A DNA stretch of 64,000 nucleotides from Flavobacterium sp. AED (lineage in GTDB: Bacteria; Bacteroidota; Bacteroidia; Flavobacteriales; Flavobacteriaceae), in NCBI RefSeq assembly GCF_000812945.1, contig NZ_JSYM01000001.1:744001-808000 (forward strand), read 5' to 3'. The notes under the pieces are model-generated. The model was not told where the DNA came from. It was given only the letters and a program-made list of their open reading frames with translations, and did not search any database. This document shows, in pieces, positions 1 to 9,540 of this stretch; the first letter of the stretch is position 1, and each line of letters starts with the position of its first letter. The translations under genes and the position numbers were made by a program.

Positions 1-1497
1 GCAACAGGAAAAGTTGGAGTTGCAATAGCTACTTCAGGCCCTGGAGCAACAAATCTTGTAACTGGAATTGCCGATGCTCAAATTGATTCAACACCAATGG
101 TTTGTATTACAGGTCAGGTAGGGAAACATTTATTGGGTTCAGATGCGTTTCAGGAAACTGATATTATTGGAATTTCGACTCCAGTAACCAAATGGAATTA
201 TCAAATTACCGAGGCACATGAAATACCTGAAATCATTGCAAAAGCATTTTATATTGCAAGATCAGGTCGTCCAGGTCCAGTTTTAATTGATATTACAAAA
301 AATGCTCAATTTGACGAAATTGAATTTAGTTATAAAAAATGTACTAGCATTAGAAGTTATAATCCTAAGCCAACTTTAGACATTGAAAAAATTGCAGCGG
401 CTGCGGAACTCATTAATAATGCAAAAAAACCATATATCGTTTTTGGTCAGGGAATTATTCTTAGCGAAGCGGAAGAACAATTAAAAGCATTAGTTGAAAA
501 ATCTGGAATTCCTGCTGCTTGGACTATTTTAGGACTTTCGGCATTGCCAACAGATCATCCCTTAAATGTAGGAATGTTAGGAATGCACGGAAATTACGGA
601 CCTAATCTATTAACAAACGAATGTGATGTTTTGATTGCACTTGGAATGCGTTTTGACGACCGTGTGACTGGAAATTTAGCCACTTATGCAAAACAAGCCA
701 AAGTTATTCACTTCGAAATTGATCCGTCGGAGATAGATAAAAATGTAAAAACAACTGTGGCCGTTTTAGCTGATGTCAAAGAATCGCTAACTGCCTTACT
801 TCCTTTAATCAAAAGTAATACACACGAATCTTGGCACAATGAGTTCAAGGAAATGTATAAAATTGAACTAGAAGAGGTAATCAATGACGAGTTAAAACCT
901 AAGAAAGAAGGAATTTCTATGGGTGAAACTATCGAAATGATTAACAAACATTCTAAAGGGGATGCTATAATTGTACCTGATGTAGGACAACACCAGATGT
1001 TTGCCTGTCGTTATGCTAAATTTAATTCGACAAAAAGCATCATTAATTCCGGAGGTTTAGGAACGATGGGATTTGCTTTACCGGCTGCTATTGGTGCCAA
1101 AATGGGAATGCCGGAACGTGAAGTGGTTGCTATTATTGGAGATGGTGGTTTTCAAATGACTATTCAGGAATTAGGAACTATTTTTCAAACTAAAGTTCCT
1201 GTAAAAATTGTTGTTTTGAACAACGAATTTTTAGGAATGGTGCGTCAGTGGCAACAATTGTTTTTTGACAAAAGATATGCTTCTACGGAGATGATCAATC
1301 CTAATTTTATAGCGATTGCTGAAGGTTATTATATTAAAGCAAAAAAAGTAACCAAAAGAGAAGATTTAGATGCGGCCGTTGCTGAAATGATGGCTTCAAA
1401 AGAATCGTACTTCCTTGAAGTTATGGTAGAAAAAGAAAATAATGTATTCCCAATGATTCCAACTGGAGCATCGGTTTCTGAGATGAGATTAAGTTAA
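1..1497 (+). CDS. ilvB: Acetolactate synthase large subunit, 5' end cut by window
   Basis: Catalytic subunit of acetohydroxyacid synthase, which condenses two pyruvates, or pyruvate and 2-oxobutyrate, in valine and isoleucine synthesis. The frame is open from base 1, and the first residues (TSGPGATNLVTGIADAQ) already belong to the N-terminal thiamine-diphosphate domain. About 70 residues are therefore missing upstream and the first visible ATG at 97 is internal. The central domain follows, and the cofactor motif GDGG...LNNEFLGMVRQWQ lies in the C-terminal third (DNA about 1138-1255). ilvN begins 4 bases after the stop and ilvC follows, so this is an ilv operon, probably with ilvD upstream of the window. 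The family assignment is clear; only the true start is unseen. Confidence 0.97.
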   Translation, partial: ATGKVGVAIATSGPGATNLVTGIADAQIDSTPMVCITGQVGKHLLGSDAFQETDIIGISTPVTKWNYQITEAHEIPEIIAKAFYIARSGRPGPVLIDITKNAQFDEIEFSYKKCTSIRSYNPKPTLDIEKIAAAAELINNAKKPYIVFGQGIILSEAEEQLKALVEKSGIPAAWTILGLSALPTDHPLNVGMLGMHGNYGPNLLTNECDVLIALGMRFDDRVTGNLATYAKQAKVIHFEIDPSEIDKNVKTTVAVLADVKESLTALLPLIKSNTHESWHNEFKEMYKIELEEVINDELKPKKEGISMGETIEMINKHSKGDAIIVPDVGQHQMFACRYAKFNSTKSIINSGGLGTMGFALPAAIGAKMGMPEREVVAIIGDGGFQMTIQELGTIFQTKVPVKIVVLNNEFLGMVRQWQQLFFDKRYASTEMINPNFIAIAEGYYIKAKKVTKREDLDAAVAEMMASKESYFLEVMVEKENNVFPMIPTGASVSEMRLS

Positions 1498-1501
1498 TAT
1501 T

Positions 1502-2023
1502 ATGGAAAATAAAACATTCACCATTTCTGTTTATTCAGAAAACAACGTTGGCTTATTAAACAGAATATCAGGAATATTCTTGAAACGCCATATCAATATA
1601 TTAAGTCTAAATGTATCCGAATCAGAAATAGAAAATGTTTCCAGATTCATCATTGTAGTGGATACAACTGAAAAATGGGTGAAAAATATTGTAGGTCAAA
1701 TCGAAAAACAAATCGAAGTAATCAAAGCATTTTATCATGTTGATGAAGAAACTATTTTCTTAGAAAGTGCTTTATTCAAAATACATTCGAGTTTGTTATT
1801 TGATGAAAGACAAATACAAAACATCATTAAAGAAAGTCATTCGGAAATCGTCACAGTATCAAGAGACTTTTTTGTGATTTCAAAATCTGGAAGACGCTCT
1901 GAGATTGAAGAACTATATGAAAAATTAAAACCTTTCGGAATCATGCAATTTGTACGTTCAGGGAGAATATCGGTTTCCAAAGAAAAAATGGAAATATCAA
2001 CTTTATTAGAAGAGCTTAAATAG
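1502..2023 (+). CDS. ilvN: Acetolactate synthase small (regulatory) subunit
   Basis: Regulatory partner of IlvB. In the family it stimulates the catalytic subunit and carries the branched-chain amino acid feedback site. The 173-residue protein begins with an ACT domain (about residues 6-75; NNVGLLNRISGIFLKRHIN is the ligand-loop region) and has the usual second ACT-like C-terminal domain (about 85-160). Its length is normal for an IlvH/IlvN protein. It starts 4 bases after the ilvB stop, which implies translational coupling. It is often named ilvH as well as ilvN; the sequence alone does not distinguish the two names. Confidence 0.95.
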   Translation: MENKTFTISVYSENNVGLLNRISGIFLKRHINILSLNVSESEIENVSRFIIVVDTTEKWVKNIVGQIEKQIEVIKAFYHVDEETIFLESALFKIHSSLLFDERQIQNIIKESHSEIVTVSRDFFVISKSGRRSEIEELYEKLKPFGIMQFVRSGRISVSKEKMEISTLLEELK

Positions 2024-2111
2024 AATTCATTTTGCAGTAACACTTTATAGAGCGCTATTGCAGCAATCAAAATTTCAAGTATTAAATTTTAAAATCATTA
2101 AATAAAAAAAG

Positions 2112-3581
2112 ATGGCAAATTATTTCAATTCATTACCACTTAGATTACAATTAGAACAATTAGGCGTTTGCGAATTCATGGATCAATCAGAATTTACAAA
2201 TGGTATAGCAGCATTAGCAGGAAAAAAAGTAGTTATCGTAGGTTGTGGAGCTCAAGGTTTGAACCAAGGTTTGAACATGAGAGATTCAGGTTTAGATATT
2301 TCTTACGCATTGCGTGCAGAAGCAATTGCTCAAAAAAGAGCTTCTTATATGAATGCTGCTGATAATGGTTTCAAAGTGGGAACGTATGAAGAATTAATTC
2401 CAACTGCTGATTTGGTTTGTAACCTTACTCCAGATAAACAACATACTGCTGTAGTAACAGCAATCATGCCTTTGATGAAAAACGGTTCAACATTAGCGTA
2501 TTCTCATGGTTTCAATATTGTAGAAGAAGGAATGCAAATTCGTAAAGACATCACTGTAATTATGTGTGCTCCTAAATGTCCAGGATCTGAGGTTCGTGAA
2601 GAATATAAAAGAGGTTTTGGTGTACCAACTTTAATTGCAGTTCACCCTGAAAACAATCCAAACGGTGAAGGTTTTGAACAAGCAAAAGCGTATGCAGTTG
2701 CTACTGGAGGACATAGAGCAGGAGTTTTGAACTCTTCATTTGTTGCTGAAGTAAAATCGGATTTAATGGGAGAACAAACCATTCTTTGTGGAATGTTACA
2801 AACAGGTTCAATTTTATGTTTCGACAAAATGGTTGAAAAAGGAATCGAGCCAGCTTATGCTTCAAAATTAATTCAATACGGTTGGGAAACTATAACTGAA
2901 GCTTTGAAACATGGTGGAATTACAAATATGATGGATCGTCTTTCAAATCCTGCAAAAATCGAAGCTTATGAAATTTCGGAAGAATTGAAAGATATCATGC
3001 GTCCATTATTCCAAAAACATCAAGACGATATCATTTCTGGAGAATTTTCAAGAAACATGATGATTGACTGGGACAATAATGATGTTAATTTATTGACTTG
3101 GAGAGCTGCAACTGCAGAAACTAATTTTGAAAAAACGGCTCCAACAGCAGCTCATATTTCAGAGCAAGAATATTTTGACAATGGTGTTTTGATGATTGCT
3201 ATGGTTAAAGCAGGTGTAGAATTGGCTTTCGAAACTATGACACAATCAGGAATTATTGAAGAATCAGCTTACTACGAATCTTTACATGAATTGCCTTTGA
3301 TTGCTAATACAGTAGCAAGAAAAAAATTATATGAAATGAACAGAATCATTTCGGATACTGCAGAATACGGTTGTTATTTGTTTGATCATGCTTGTAAGCC
3401 TTTATTGGTTGATTTTATGAAAACGGTAGAAACAAACATAATTGGGAAACCATTCTCAACTTCTAATGGAGTAGATAATGCAGTACTTATTGCGGTAAAT
3501 AAAAGTATTCGTCAACATCCTATTGAAGAAGTAGGAGAGTGGTTGAGAGAATCTATGACTGCAATGAAAAAAATAGGATAA
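2112..3581 (+). CDS. ilvC: Ketol-acid reductoisomerase, class II (long form)
   Basis: Catalyses the Mg- and NADPH-dependent isomeroreduction of acetolactate and acetohydroxybutyrate, the second common step to valine and isoleucine. At 489 residues it is the long class II enzyme of the Escherichia coli type, not the ~330-residue class I form. The N-terminal Rossmann loop [20 protein letters not shown] is at about residues 38-57, and the motif [17 protein letters not shown] follows near 156. Two tandem knotted domains fill the second half. It lies 88 bases after ilvN in the same operon, in a gap with no terminator. The next terminator is about 290 bases downstream of the stop. Confidence 0.97.
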   Translation: MANYFNSLPLRLQLEQLGVCEFMDQSEFTNGIAALAGKKVVIVGCGAQGLNQGLNMRDSGLDISYALRAEAIAQKRASYMNAADNGFKVGTYEELIPTADLVCNLTPDKQHTAVVTAIMPLMKNGSTLAYSHGFNIVEEGMQIRKDITVIMCAPKCPGSEVREEYKRGFGVPTLIAVHPENNPNGEGFEQAKAYAVATGGHRAGVLNSSFVAEVKSDLMGEQTILCGMLQTGSILCFDKMVEKGIEPAYASKLIQYGWETITEALKHGGITNMMDRLSNPAKIEAYEISEELKDIMRPLFQKHQDDIISGEFSRNMMIDWDNNDVNLLTWRAATAETNFEKTAPTAAHISEQEYFDNGVLMIAMVKAGVELAFETMTQSGIIEESAYYESLHELPLIANTVARKKLYEMNRIISDTAEYGCYLFDHACKPLLVDFMKTVETNIIGKPFSTSNGVDNAVLIAVNKSIRQHPIEEVGEWLRESMTAMKKIG

Positions 3582-3873
3582 TAAAAATTAGGAATTACCA
3601 CACAAGAGGGTGTGTTGGGATTTGCATTATATCATTTGAATCCATAATATTTTGAATTAGTAAGCACTTATTAAAAGAAAAGAGGATATAGATGCATATT
3701 ACATTCACTTAACTTCCAACAAGCTGAGAGTTAAGTGAAGTAATTCCTTTATTTAAAATAGAATTAGAAACTACCTTTATATATTAAAATGTATTAAAGA
3801 GGTCTCTAATTGAAGTTGTAATAAAGCACTTTTTTTATTGCAAAAATTATTTGTTGTTAAATTTTGTTGAGAT
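3582..3873 (+). other. Gene-free, structured 3' region after ilvC; possible small RNA
   Basis: I see no credible open reading frame here. The stretch contains three inverted repeats in the ilvC direction. One is a small CACAC/GTGTG hairpin just after the ilvC stop. The second is a perfect 11-bp stem (3704-3714 with 3729-3739, 14-base loop). The third is a longer imperfect hairpin closed by AATTAGA (3762-3768) and TCTAATT (3805-3811). None has the T-run of a terminator right after it. The first clear terminator comes later at 3874-3908, so this stretch is probably transcribed as a long 3' UTR or processed small RNA. No TAnnTTTG promoter was found inside it. From the terminator to acs (3909-4064) the DNA is simple AT-rich sequence. 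Confidence 0.4.
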
Positions 3874-3908
3874 AAAAGGCGGGGTAGGAAATCTATCTCG
3901 CTTTTTTT
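3874..3908 (+). terminator. Rho-independent terminator of the ilv operon
   Basis: AAAAGGCGGGGTAG pairs, with three G-U wobbles, with CTATCTCGCTTTTT across a GAAAT loop, giving about 14 pairs and ending in a run of seven T. This is the first convincing terminator after ilvC. Confidence 0.85.
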
Positions 3909-4064
3909 GTTTGTATCAAAATTTCAAAAAAAAGTAAAAAACGAACAAGTTATCATTAAAAAGTTATTTTTTTTATTTAATATTTAAATTTCTATAGGAA
4001 TTTATAATTTAAATAATTTTAAGAATAGCTTGAGATTTAATACTTTTATAAAAAATTAAAAAAC

Positions 4065-5972
4065 ATGAGCTACTATAAAATTGATAATTTAGAACAATAT
4101 TTTAAACATTATAATAAATCAGTTCGTGAGCCCAGAAAATTTTGGGGCAAAATAGCAGAAGAAAATTTTACTTGGTACCAACAATGGGATAAAGTTGTCG
4201 ATTTTAATATGGCTGAAGCCGAAGTAAAATGGTTTACGGAAGCTAAAGTGAATATGACCAAAAACTGTATCGACAGACATCTTGCTAAAAGAGGTGAAAA
4301 GTCGGCTATTATTTTTGAGCCAAATGACCCAACAGAAACTGCTTTACATATAACCTATAATGAATTACACCAACGCGTTTGTAAAATGGCAAACGTATTG
4401 CGAGAACAAGGCATAAAAAAAGGAGATCGTGTTTGTATTTATTTACCAATGATTCCTGAACTTGCCATAACAACTTTGGCTTGTGCCAGAATTGGAGCTA
4501 TCCATTCGGTTGTTTTTGCAGGATTCTCGGCTTCGGCAGTTGCAACAAGAATTAACGATAGCGAATGTAAAATGGTCATCACGTCAGATGGTGGTTATCG
4601 TGGAAATAAAACTATTGATTTAAAAGGAATAATTGATGAAGCATTGACAAATTGCCCTTCTGTTTCAAATGTTTTGGTAGTTAAAAGAACGAATACTAAT
4701 ATAGAGATGAAAGAAGGTCGTGACCAATGGTTGCAACCGCTTTTAGACGAAGCTTCAGATAACAATGTCGCTGAAATTATGGATGCCGAAGATCCTTTAT
4801 TTATTCTTTATACTTCTGGTTCAACCGGAAAACCAAAAGGAATGGTACATACTACAGCAGGATATATGGTTTATACTGCTTACACGTTTAAAAATGTTTT
4901 TAATCATGAAGAAAATGACATTTTTTGGTGTACCGCTGATATAGGTTGGATTACTGGACATTCGTATGCTTTATATGGTCCATTATTGAATGGTGGGACA
5001 ACCGTTATTTTTGAAGGCGTTCCTTCTTATCCTGATTTTAGTCGTTTCTGGGAAATTATCGAAAAACATAAAGTTACCCAGTTTTACACTGCACCAACGG
5101 CTATTCGTGCTTTAGCAAAAGAAAGCTTAGAATATGTACAAAAATTCCCTTTAAAATCATTAAAAGTAATCGGTTCAGTAGGGGAGCCAATTAATGAAGA
5201 AGCTTGGCACTGGTATAATGACCATGTTGGAGATAAAAGATGTCCCGTTGTTGATACGTGGTGGCAAACTGAAACGGGTGGAATTATGATTTCTCCAATC
5301 GCTTTTGTGACGCCAACTAAACCAACTTATGCTACTTTGCCATTACCAGGGATTCAACCGGTATTAATGGACGAAAAACGAAATGAAATAGAAGGTAATC
5401 AAGTGGTAGGTAGTTTGTGTATTAAATTTCCATGGCCAGGAATTGCGAGAACAATTTGGGGCAATCACCAGCGATATATAGATACTTATTTTTCTACTTT
5501 TCCAGGAAAATATTTCACTGGAGATGGTGCTTTGCGTGATGAAGTGGGCTATTACAGAATTACAGGTCGTGTAGATGATGTTGTTATTGTTTCAGGACAC
5601 AATTTAGGAACAGCACCTATTGAAGACGCTATTAATGAGCATCCTGCAGTTGCTGAATCAGCCATTGTAGGTTTCCCTCATGATGTAAAAGGAAATGCAT
5701 TATACGGTTTTGTTATTCTAAAAGAAACTGGAGAAACAAGAAATAAAGAAAATCTTATCAAAGAAATAAATCAGCATATATCAGATCATATCGGTCCAAT
5801 TGCTAAGTTAGATAAAATTCAATTTGTTTCCGGTTTACCAAAAACCCGTTCCGGAAAAATCATGCGTAGAATTTTACGTAAAATAGCCGAAGGAGATTAT
5901 TCGAATTTTGGAGATACTACAACATTATTAAATCCTGAAATTGTAGAAGAAATAAAAGAAGGAAAATTGTAA
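4065..5972 (+). CDS. acs: Acetyl-CoA synthetase (AMP-forming)
   Basis: Activates acetate to acetyl-CoA via acetyl-AMP in the cytoplasm. The 635-residue length is normal for Acs. Visible landmarks are the ACS N-terminal domain, the P-loop TSGSTGKPKG at about residue 250, the WWQTETG adenine/acetate pocket near 403, the hinge GRVDDVVIVSGHNLGTAPIE near 505, and the C-terminal PKTRSGKIMRR at about 592, whose lysine is the usual acetylation-controlled residue. It is a single-gene unit between two terminators. Acetyl-CoA could feed the malonyl-CoA-using polyketide operon that starts 160 bases downstream; that link is inference from position only. Confidence 0.97.
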   Translation: MSYYKIDNLEQYFKHYNKSVREPRKFWGKIAEENFTWYQQWDKVVDFNMAEAEVKWFTEAKVNMTKNCIDRHLAKRGEKSAIIFEPNDPTETALHITYNELHQRVCKMANVLREQGIKKGDRVCIYLPMIPELAITTLACARIGAIHSVVFAGFSASAVATRINDSECKMVITSDGGYRGNKTIDLKGIIDEALTNCPSVSNVLVVKRTNTNIEMKEGRDQWLQPLLDEASDNNVAEIMDAEDPLFILYTSGSTGKPKGMVHTTAGYMVYTAYTFKNVFNHEENDIFWCTADIGWITGHSYALYGPLLNGGTTVIFEGVPSYPDFSRFWEIIEKHKVTQFYTAPTAIRALAKESLEYVQKFPLKSLKVIGSVGEPINEEAWHWYNDHVGDKRCPVVDTWWQTETGGIMISPIAFVTPTKPTYATLPLPGIQPVLMDEKRNEIEGNQVVGSLCIKFPWPGIARTIWGNHQRYIDTYFSTFPGKYFTGDGALRDEVGYYRITGRVDDVVIVSGHNLGTAPIEDAINEHPAVAESAIVGFPHDVKGNALYGFVILKETGETRNKENLIKEINQHISDHIGPIAKLDKIQFVSGLPKTRSGKIMRRILRKIAEGDYSNFGDTTTLLNPEIVEEIKEGKL

Positions 5973-5975
5973 ATT

Positions 5976-6012
5976 AAAAAAAAGCTGTTTGTAATCAAAC
6001 AGCTTTTTTTTT
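5976..6012 (+). terminator. Strong terminator after acs
   Basis: A-run followed by AGCTGTTTG, loop TAAT, CAAACAGCT and a run of nine T. The stem is perfect, and the A- and T-runs make it potentially active in both directions. It separates acs from the polyketide operon. Confidence 0.92.
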
Positions 6013-6130
6013 CGCCTTAATTCTAATACAACATTCAACATTTCTTGATAAAAAACAATAATTAATTATGTAAGTTTTTTATTAAATATCATAACTACAT
6101 TAATAAACAAATCCATAAATTTACTTCAGT

Positions 6131-7261
6131 ATGAAAAATAAGGAAGTCTTAATTATTGGTGGCGGTTTAGCAGGTTTGACAGCTGCAATTCATTTATCCA
6201 AAATTGGATTTCAAGTTACTGTTGTAGAAAAAAATAAATTTCCAAAACATAAAGTTTGTGGAGAATATATTTCCAATGAAGTTTTACCTTATCTTAATTG
6301 GCTTGATTTAAAAATAGCTGATTTACATCCTACATCGATTATAAAACTTGAGCTTTCGACAGTTAAAGGAAAGACAATTAATAGTACTTTGCCTCTTGGT
6401 GGATTTGGAATTAGCCGTTATTCACTTGATGAATATTTATATAAAAAAGCAATTGTAAATGGTTGCAAAATTATTCAGGATTTAGTTGAAGGAATAGTTT
6501 TTGAGGATGATACATTTACCGTTACAACTTCAAATAAAACTATTTTAAAAGCTAAAATTGTAATTGGAGCTTTTGGTAAACGCTCTATTATTGATCAAAA
6601 ACTAAATCGTAATTTTATTCAGAAGAAATCACCATGGCTGGCTGTCAAAGGCCATTATTCAGGACATTTTCCCAGTGATTTGGTTGGATTGCATAACTTT
6701 AAAGGTGGTTATTGTGGTGTTTCAAAAGTAGAAGATGATGTTATTAATATTTGTTATTTAGCAGATTACGAAACTTTCAAGAAGTTTAAAAACGTTGAAG
6801 AATATCAAAATAAAGTAGTTTCTCAAAACCCACATTTAAAAACAATTTTCGAAAAAAGTGACTTGCTTTTCGAAAAACCATTAACAATAAGCCAAATTTC
6901 ATTCGAAAAAAAACAAGCTGTTGAAAATCATATTTTGATGATTGGAGATACTGCCGGACTAATTCATCCTTTGTGTGGAAATGGAATGGCAATGGCTATT
7001 CATAGTGCTAAAATTGTTTCTGAATTAGTGGAGAAATATTGCAATGATGAAATCAAGTCCAGAAACGAATTAGAAAAAAAATACATTAAGGAGTGGCGTT
7101 CTAATTTTAGTCAAAGATTAAAAATAGGGAGATTTTTAGCTAATCTTTTGCAAAAGCAAAAACTCTCAGGTATATTAATGCGTATATTGATTGCATTTCC
7201 GTTTTTATTGCCGAAAATTATAAAAAAAACGCATGGAAAACCTATAATTTTAAGCTCATAA
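6131..7261 (+). CDS. FAD-dependent oxidoreductase, geranylgeranyl reductase / aromatic hydroxylase type
   Basis: Flavoprotein of 376 residues with the FAD dinucleotide motif IIGGGLAGLTAAIHLSK (residues 8-24), a conserved VCGEYIS segment near 43, and the second FAD motif IGDTAGLIHPLCGNGMAMA near 273. This architecture is shared by geranylgeranyl reductases, tetracycline-type hydroxylases and halogenase-like enzymes; the exact reaction cannot be read from sequence. It is the first gene of an operon with a methyltransferase and a type III polyketide synthase. A ring hydroxylation or reduction of the polyketide is therefore the best inference, as with the flavoprotein of actinomycete srs operons. 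The methyltransferase ATG directly follows its stop codon. I found no clear TAnnTTTG promoter in the 118-base upstream gap. Confidence 0.85.
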   Translation: MKNKEVLIIGGGLAGLTAAIHLSKIGFQVTVVEKNKFPKHKVCGEYISNEVLPYLNWLDLKIADLHPTSIIKLELSTVKGKTINSTLPLGGFGISRYSLDEYLYKKAIVNGCKIIQDLVEGIVFEDDTFTVTTSNKTILKAKIVIGAFGKRSIIDQKLNRNFIQKKSPWLAVKGHYSGHFPSDLVGLHNFKGGYCGVSKVEDDVINICYLADYETFKKFKNVEEYQNKVVSQNPHLKTIFEKSDLLFEKPLTISQISFEKKQAVENHILMIGDTAGLIHPLCGNGMAMAIHSAKIVSELVEKYCNDEIKSRNELEKKYIKEWRSNFSQRLKIGRFLANLLQKQKLSGILMRILIAFPFLLPKIIKKTHGKPIILSS

Positions 7262-7975
7262 ATGTTTATAAACACCAAATACAGAACGGACGAACCTGAA
7301 ACCATGGATGATTTTGCTATGGAAGGAGAAATCTTACGGGATGCCTTAGACAAAATTGCACAAATCAATCGGCTTTTAGGCGGAAACCTATTAACTTTAC
7401 GAGGTGTTCAGGATTTGATTAAGGATATTTCAAAATCAAATGAAATAAGAATTGTTGATGTAGGTTGTGGTAATGGAGACATGTTACGCACATTGGCGGA
7501 TTTTGGATTAAAAAATAATCTTAAATTTCAATTAATTGGTATTGATGCTAATAATTTCACGATCAATCATGCGCAAAAATTATCTAAAAAATATTCTAAT
7601 ATATCGTACCAATGTGAAGATATATTTGATAAACCTTTTCAAGAATTAAAATATGATATTGTACTGTGTACTTTGACCTTACATCATTTTAAAAACAATG
7701 AAATAGTCCATTTATTGAACGTGTTTAATACCAATTCGAATGTTGGAATTGTTATAAATGATTTACAAAGGAGTTCAGTAGCTTATCGGTTATTTCAGGC
7801 ATTATGTTTTGTTTTTCGATTAAATGATATGTCACGGGAAGATGGATTAATTTCAATTTTAAGAGGTTTTAAAAAAGAAGAATTGATTCATTTCTCTCAA
7901 AAATTAAATTTTAACAACTATAAAATTCATTGGAAATGGGCTTTTCGCTACCAGTGGATAATTTCGAAAATATGA
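7262..7975 (+). CDS. Class I SAM-dependent methyltransferase of the type III PKS operon
   Basis: Protein of 237 residues with the SAM-binding motif IRIVDVGCGNGDML (about residues 62-75), the acidic strand-2 end IGIDANN near 92, and a post-motif LCTLTLHHFK near 138. It starts without any gap after the flavoprotein stop and overlaps the next gene by ATGA, so all three are translated together. By analogy with methyltransferase/PKS/flavoprotein operons it probably O- or C-methylates the polyketide product; the substrate is not known. There is no signal peptide, so it is cytoplasmic. Confidence 0.88.
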   Translation: MFINTKYRTDEPETMDDFAMEGEILRDALDKIAQINRLLGGNLLTLRGVQDLIKDISKSNEIRIVDVGCGNGDMLRTLADFGLKNNLKFQLIGIDANNFTINHAQKLSKKYSNISYQCEDIFDKPFQELKYDIVLCTLTLHHFKNNEIVHLLNVFNTNSNVGIVINDLQRSSVAYRLFQALCFVFRLNDMSREDGLISILRGFKKEELIHFSQKLNFNNYKIHWKWAFRYQWIISKI

Positions 7976-9024
7976 GTGTAAAAATAAAAACCGTTGCAAA
8001 ACAATTACCGAAGTACTCCAGAACAACGGAAGAAATTATTCCATTTTTGGATGCCTGGTTAGTAGGACAAGACGAACGTTTCATCAGAAAAGTAAAGAAA
8101 ATTTTTGAAGGTGCTGCAGTTGATAAACGGTATTCTATTATGGATCCAATTGAAGTCTTCACGAAAACTTCTTTTGAGGAAAGAAATGATATTTATGTTC
8201 GGGAGGTAATTGATTTAGGTGAAAAAGTATTAGAAAAAGCATTGAAAAAGGCCAATTGGAATCCCGAAGATTTAGATTACATTATTACGGTAAGTTGTAC
8301 TGGAATTATGATTCCGTCATTGGATGCTTATTTGATTAATAAATTAAAATTACGTCAAGACATAGTTAGGCTTCCAGTAACTGAAATGGGTTGTGCCGCC
8401 GGGATTTCGGGAATTATTTATGCTAAAAATTTCTTGCAGGCTAATCCTGGAAAACGGGCTGCAGTTATTGCAGTTGAAAGCCCAACAGCAACATTTCAAT
8501 TAGATGATTTTTCGATGGCCAATATTGTAAGCGCAGCTATTTTTGGTGATGGTGCAGCTTGCGTTTTGCTTTCTTCCCATCAGGATGACGAAGGTCCAGA
8601 AATTCTAGCTGAAGAAATGTATCATTTTTATGATAACATTCAGATGATGGGTTTTAAGCTCACGAACTCTGGTTTACAAATGGTATTGGATATTGAAGTT
8701 CCTGAAACTATTGCGTCACATTTTCCGGATATCATTAATCCATTTTTAGAAAAGAATACCGAAACTATTGAAACTATTGATCATTTAGTTTTTCATCCTG
8801 GTGGAAAAAAAATTGTTCAAACGGTTGAACGTTTATTTTCTGATTTAGGAAAAAACATTGACGACACAAAAGAAGTGTTACGATTGTATGGAAACATGTC
8901 AAGTGCGACTGTTTTGTATGTTTTAGAACGAATTATGGACAGCAAACCTAAAAAAGGAGAGAAAGGATTAATGTTGAGTTTTGGTCCGGGATTTTCGGCG
9001 CAACGTGTTTTATTGCAGTTTTAG
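7972..9024 (+). CDS. Type III polyketide synthase (chalcone/stilbene synthase superfamily)
   Basis: Homodimeric condensing enzyme that extends a starter acyl group with malonyl-CoA without a carrier protein. The complete Cys-His-Asn triad is visible: Cys141 in EMGCAAGISG, His275 in VFHPGGKK and Asn308 in YGNMSSATV. I chose the ATG at 7972, giving 350 residues, because it overlaps the methyltransferase stop as ATGA. An in-frame ATG at 7930 would add 14 residues inside the upstream gene and is less likely. Products of bacterial relatives are alkylresorcinols, pyrones or tetrahydroxynaphthalene. The dehydratase, ketosynthase and ACP beside it suggest a dedicated fatty-acyl-like starter, but that is inference. 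Confidence 0.93.
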   Translation: MSVKIKTVAKQLPKYSRTTEEIIPFLDAWLVGQDERFIRKVKKIFEGAAVDKRYSIMDPIEVFTKTSFEERNDIYVREVIDLGEKVLEKALKKANWNPEDLDYIITVSCTGIMIPSLDAYLINKLKLRQDIVRLPVTEMGCAAGISGIIYAKNFLQANPGKRAAVIAVESPTATFQLDDFSMANIVSAAIFGDGAACVLLSSHQDDEGPEILAEEMYHFYDNIQMMGFKLTNSGLQMVLDIEVPETIASHFPDIINPFLEKNTETIETIDHLVFHPGGKKIVQTVERLFSDLGKNIDDTKEVLRLYGNMSSATVLYVLERIMDSKPKKGEKGLMLSFGPGFSAQRVLLQF

Positions 9025-9057
9025 TCACTTAAGACCCAAATAGGGGAATAAAAAACT

Positions 9058-9486
9058 ATGAGAAAAGAAGAAATCATATCAAAATTACCCTATTCTAAAC
9101 CTTTTCTGTTTGTTGATGAAATAATCAATGTCAATGAAAATGGAGTTGAAGGTTCTTATACATTTGATGAAACGTTAGATTTTTATAAAGGTCATTTTAA
9201 AGACAATCCAGTAACCCCAGGGGTGATTTTAACCGAAGTTATGGCACAAATAGGGTTAGTTTGTTTGGGTATTTTTTTGTTAAATGATACATTAAATAAA
9301 ACTACTTCAATTGCTTTAACATCAGTAGAAATAGAATTTTTGAAACCTGTTTTCCCAAATGAAAAAGTAATAGTGATTTCAGAAAAAATATATTTTAGAT
9401 TTGGAAAATTAAAATGTAAAGTGAAAATGATAAATGAAAAAGGAAAAGACGTTTGTATGGGAACCATAGCAGGAATGATAGTTTAA
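9058..9486 (+). CDS. FabZ-like 3-hydroxyacyl-ACP dehydratase (hotdog fold)
   Basis: Small hotdog-fold protein of 142 residues. His46 in KGHFKDNPVTPG and Glu60 in GVILTEVMAQ match the catalytic His/Glu pair of FabZ dehydratases, and the length is typical. In the operon it lies 33 bases after the polyketide synthase and 54 bases before the ketosynthase. It presumably dehydrates ACP-bound 3-hydroxyacyl chains for a dedicated chain. No ketoreductase is encoded here, so reduction would have to come from the housekeeping FabG. Confidence 0.88.
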   Translation: MRKEEIISKLPYSKPFLFVDEIINVNENGVEGSYTFDETLDFYKGHFKDNPVTPGVILTEVMAQIGLVCLGIFLLNDTLNKTTSIALTSVEIEFLKPVFPNEKVIVISEKIYFRFGKLKCKVKMINEKGKDVCMGTIAGMIV

Positions 9487-9540
9487 GATTGAAAATTAGA
9501 TTAAAAAAAATCAGCAGAAACTGAAATAAATTCAGCATAA

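Noticed and set aside
7930..7971. Earlier ATG for the type III PKS
   Set aside because: It lies inside the methyltransferase gene. The ATGA overlap at 7972 is the normal coupling arrangement and begins the family-like N terminus.
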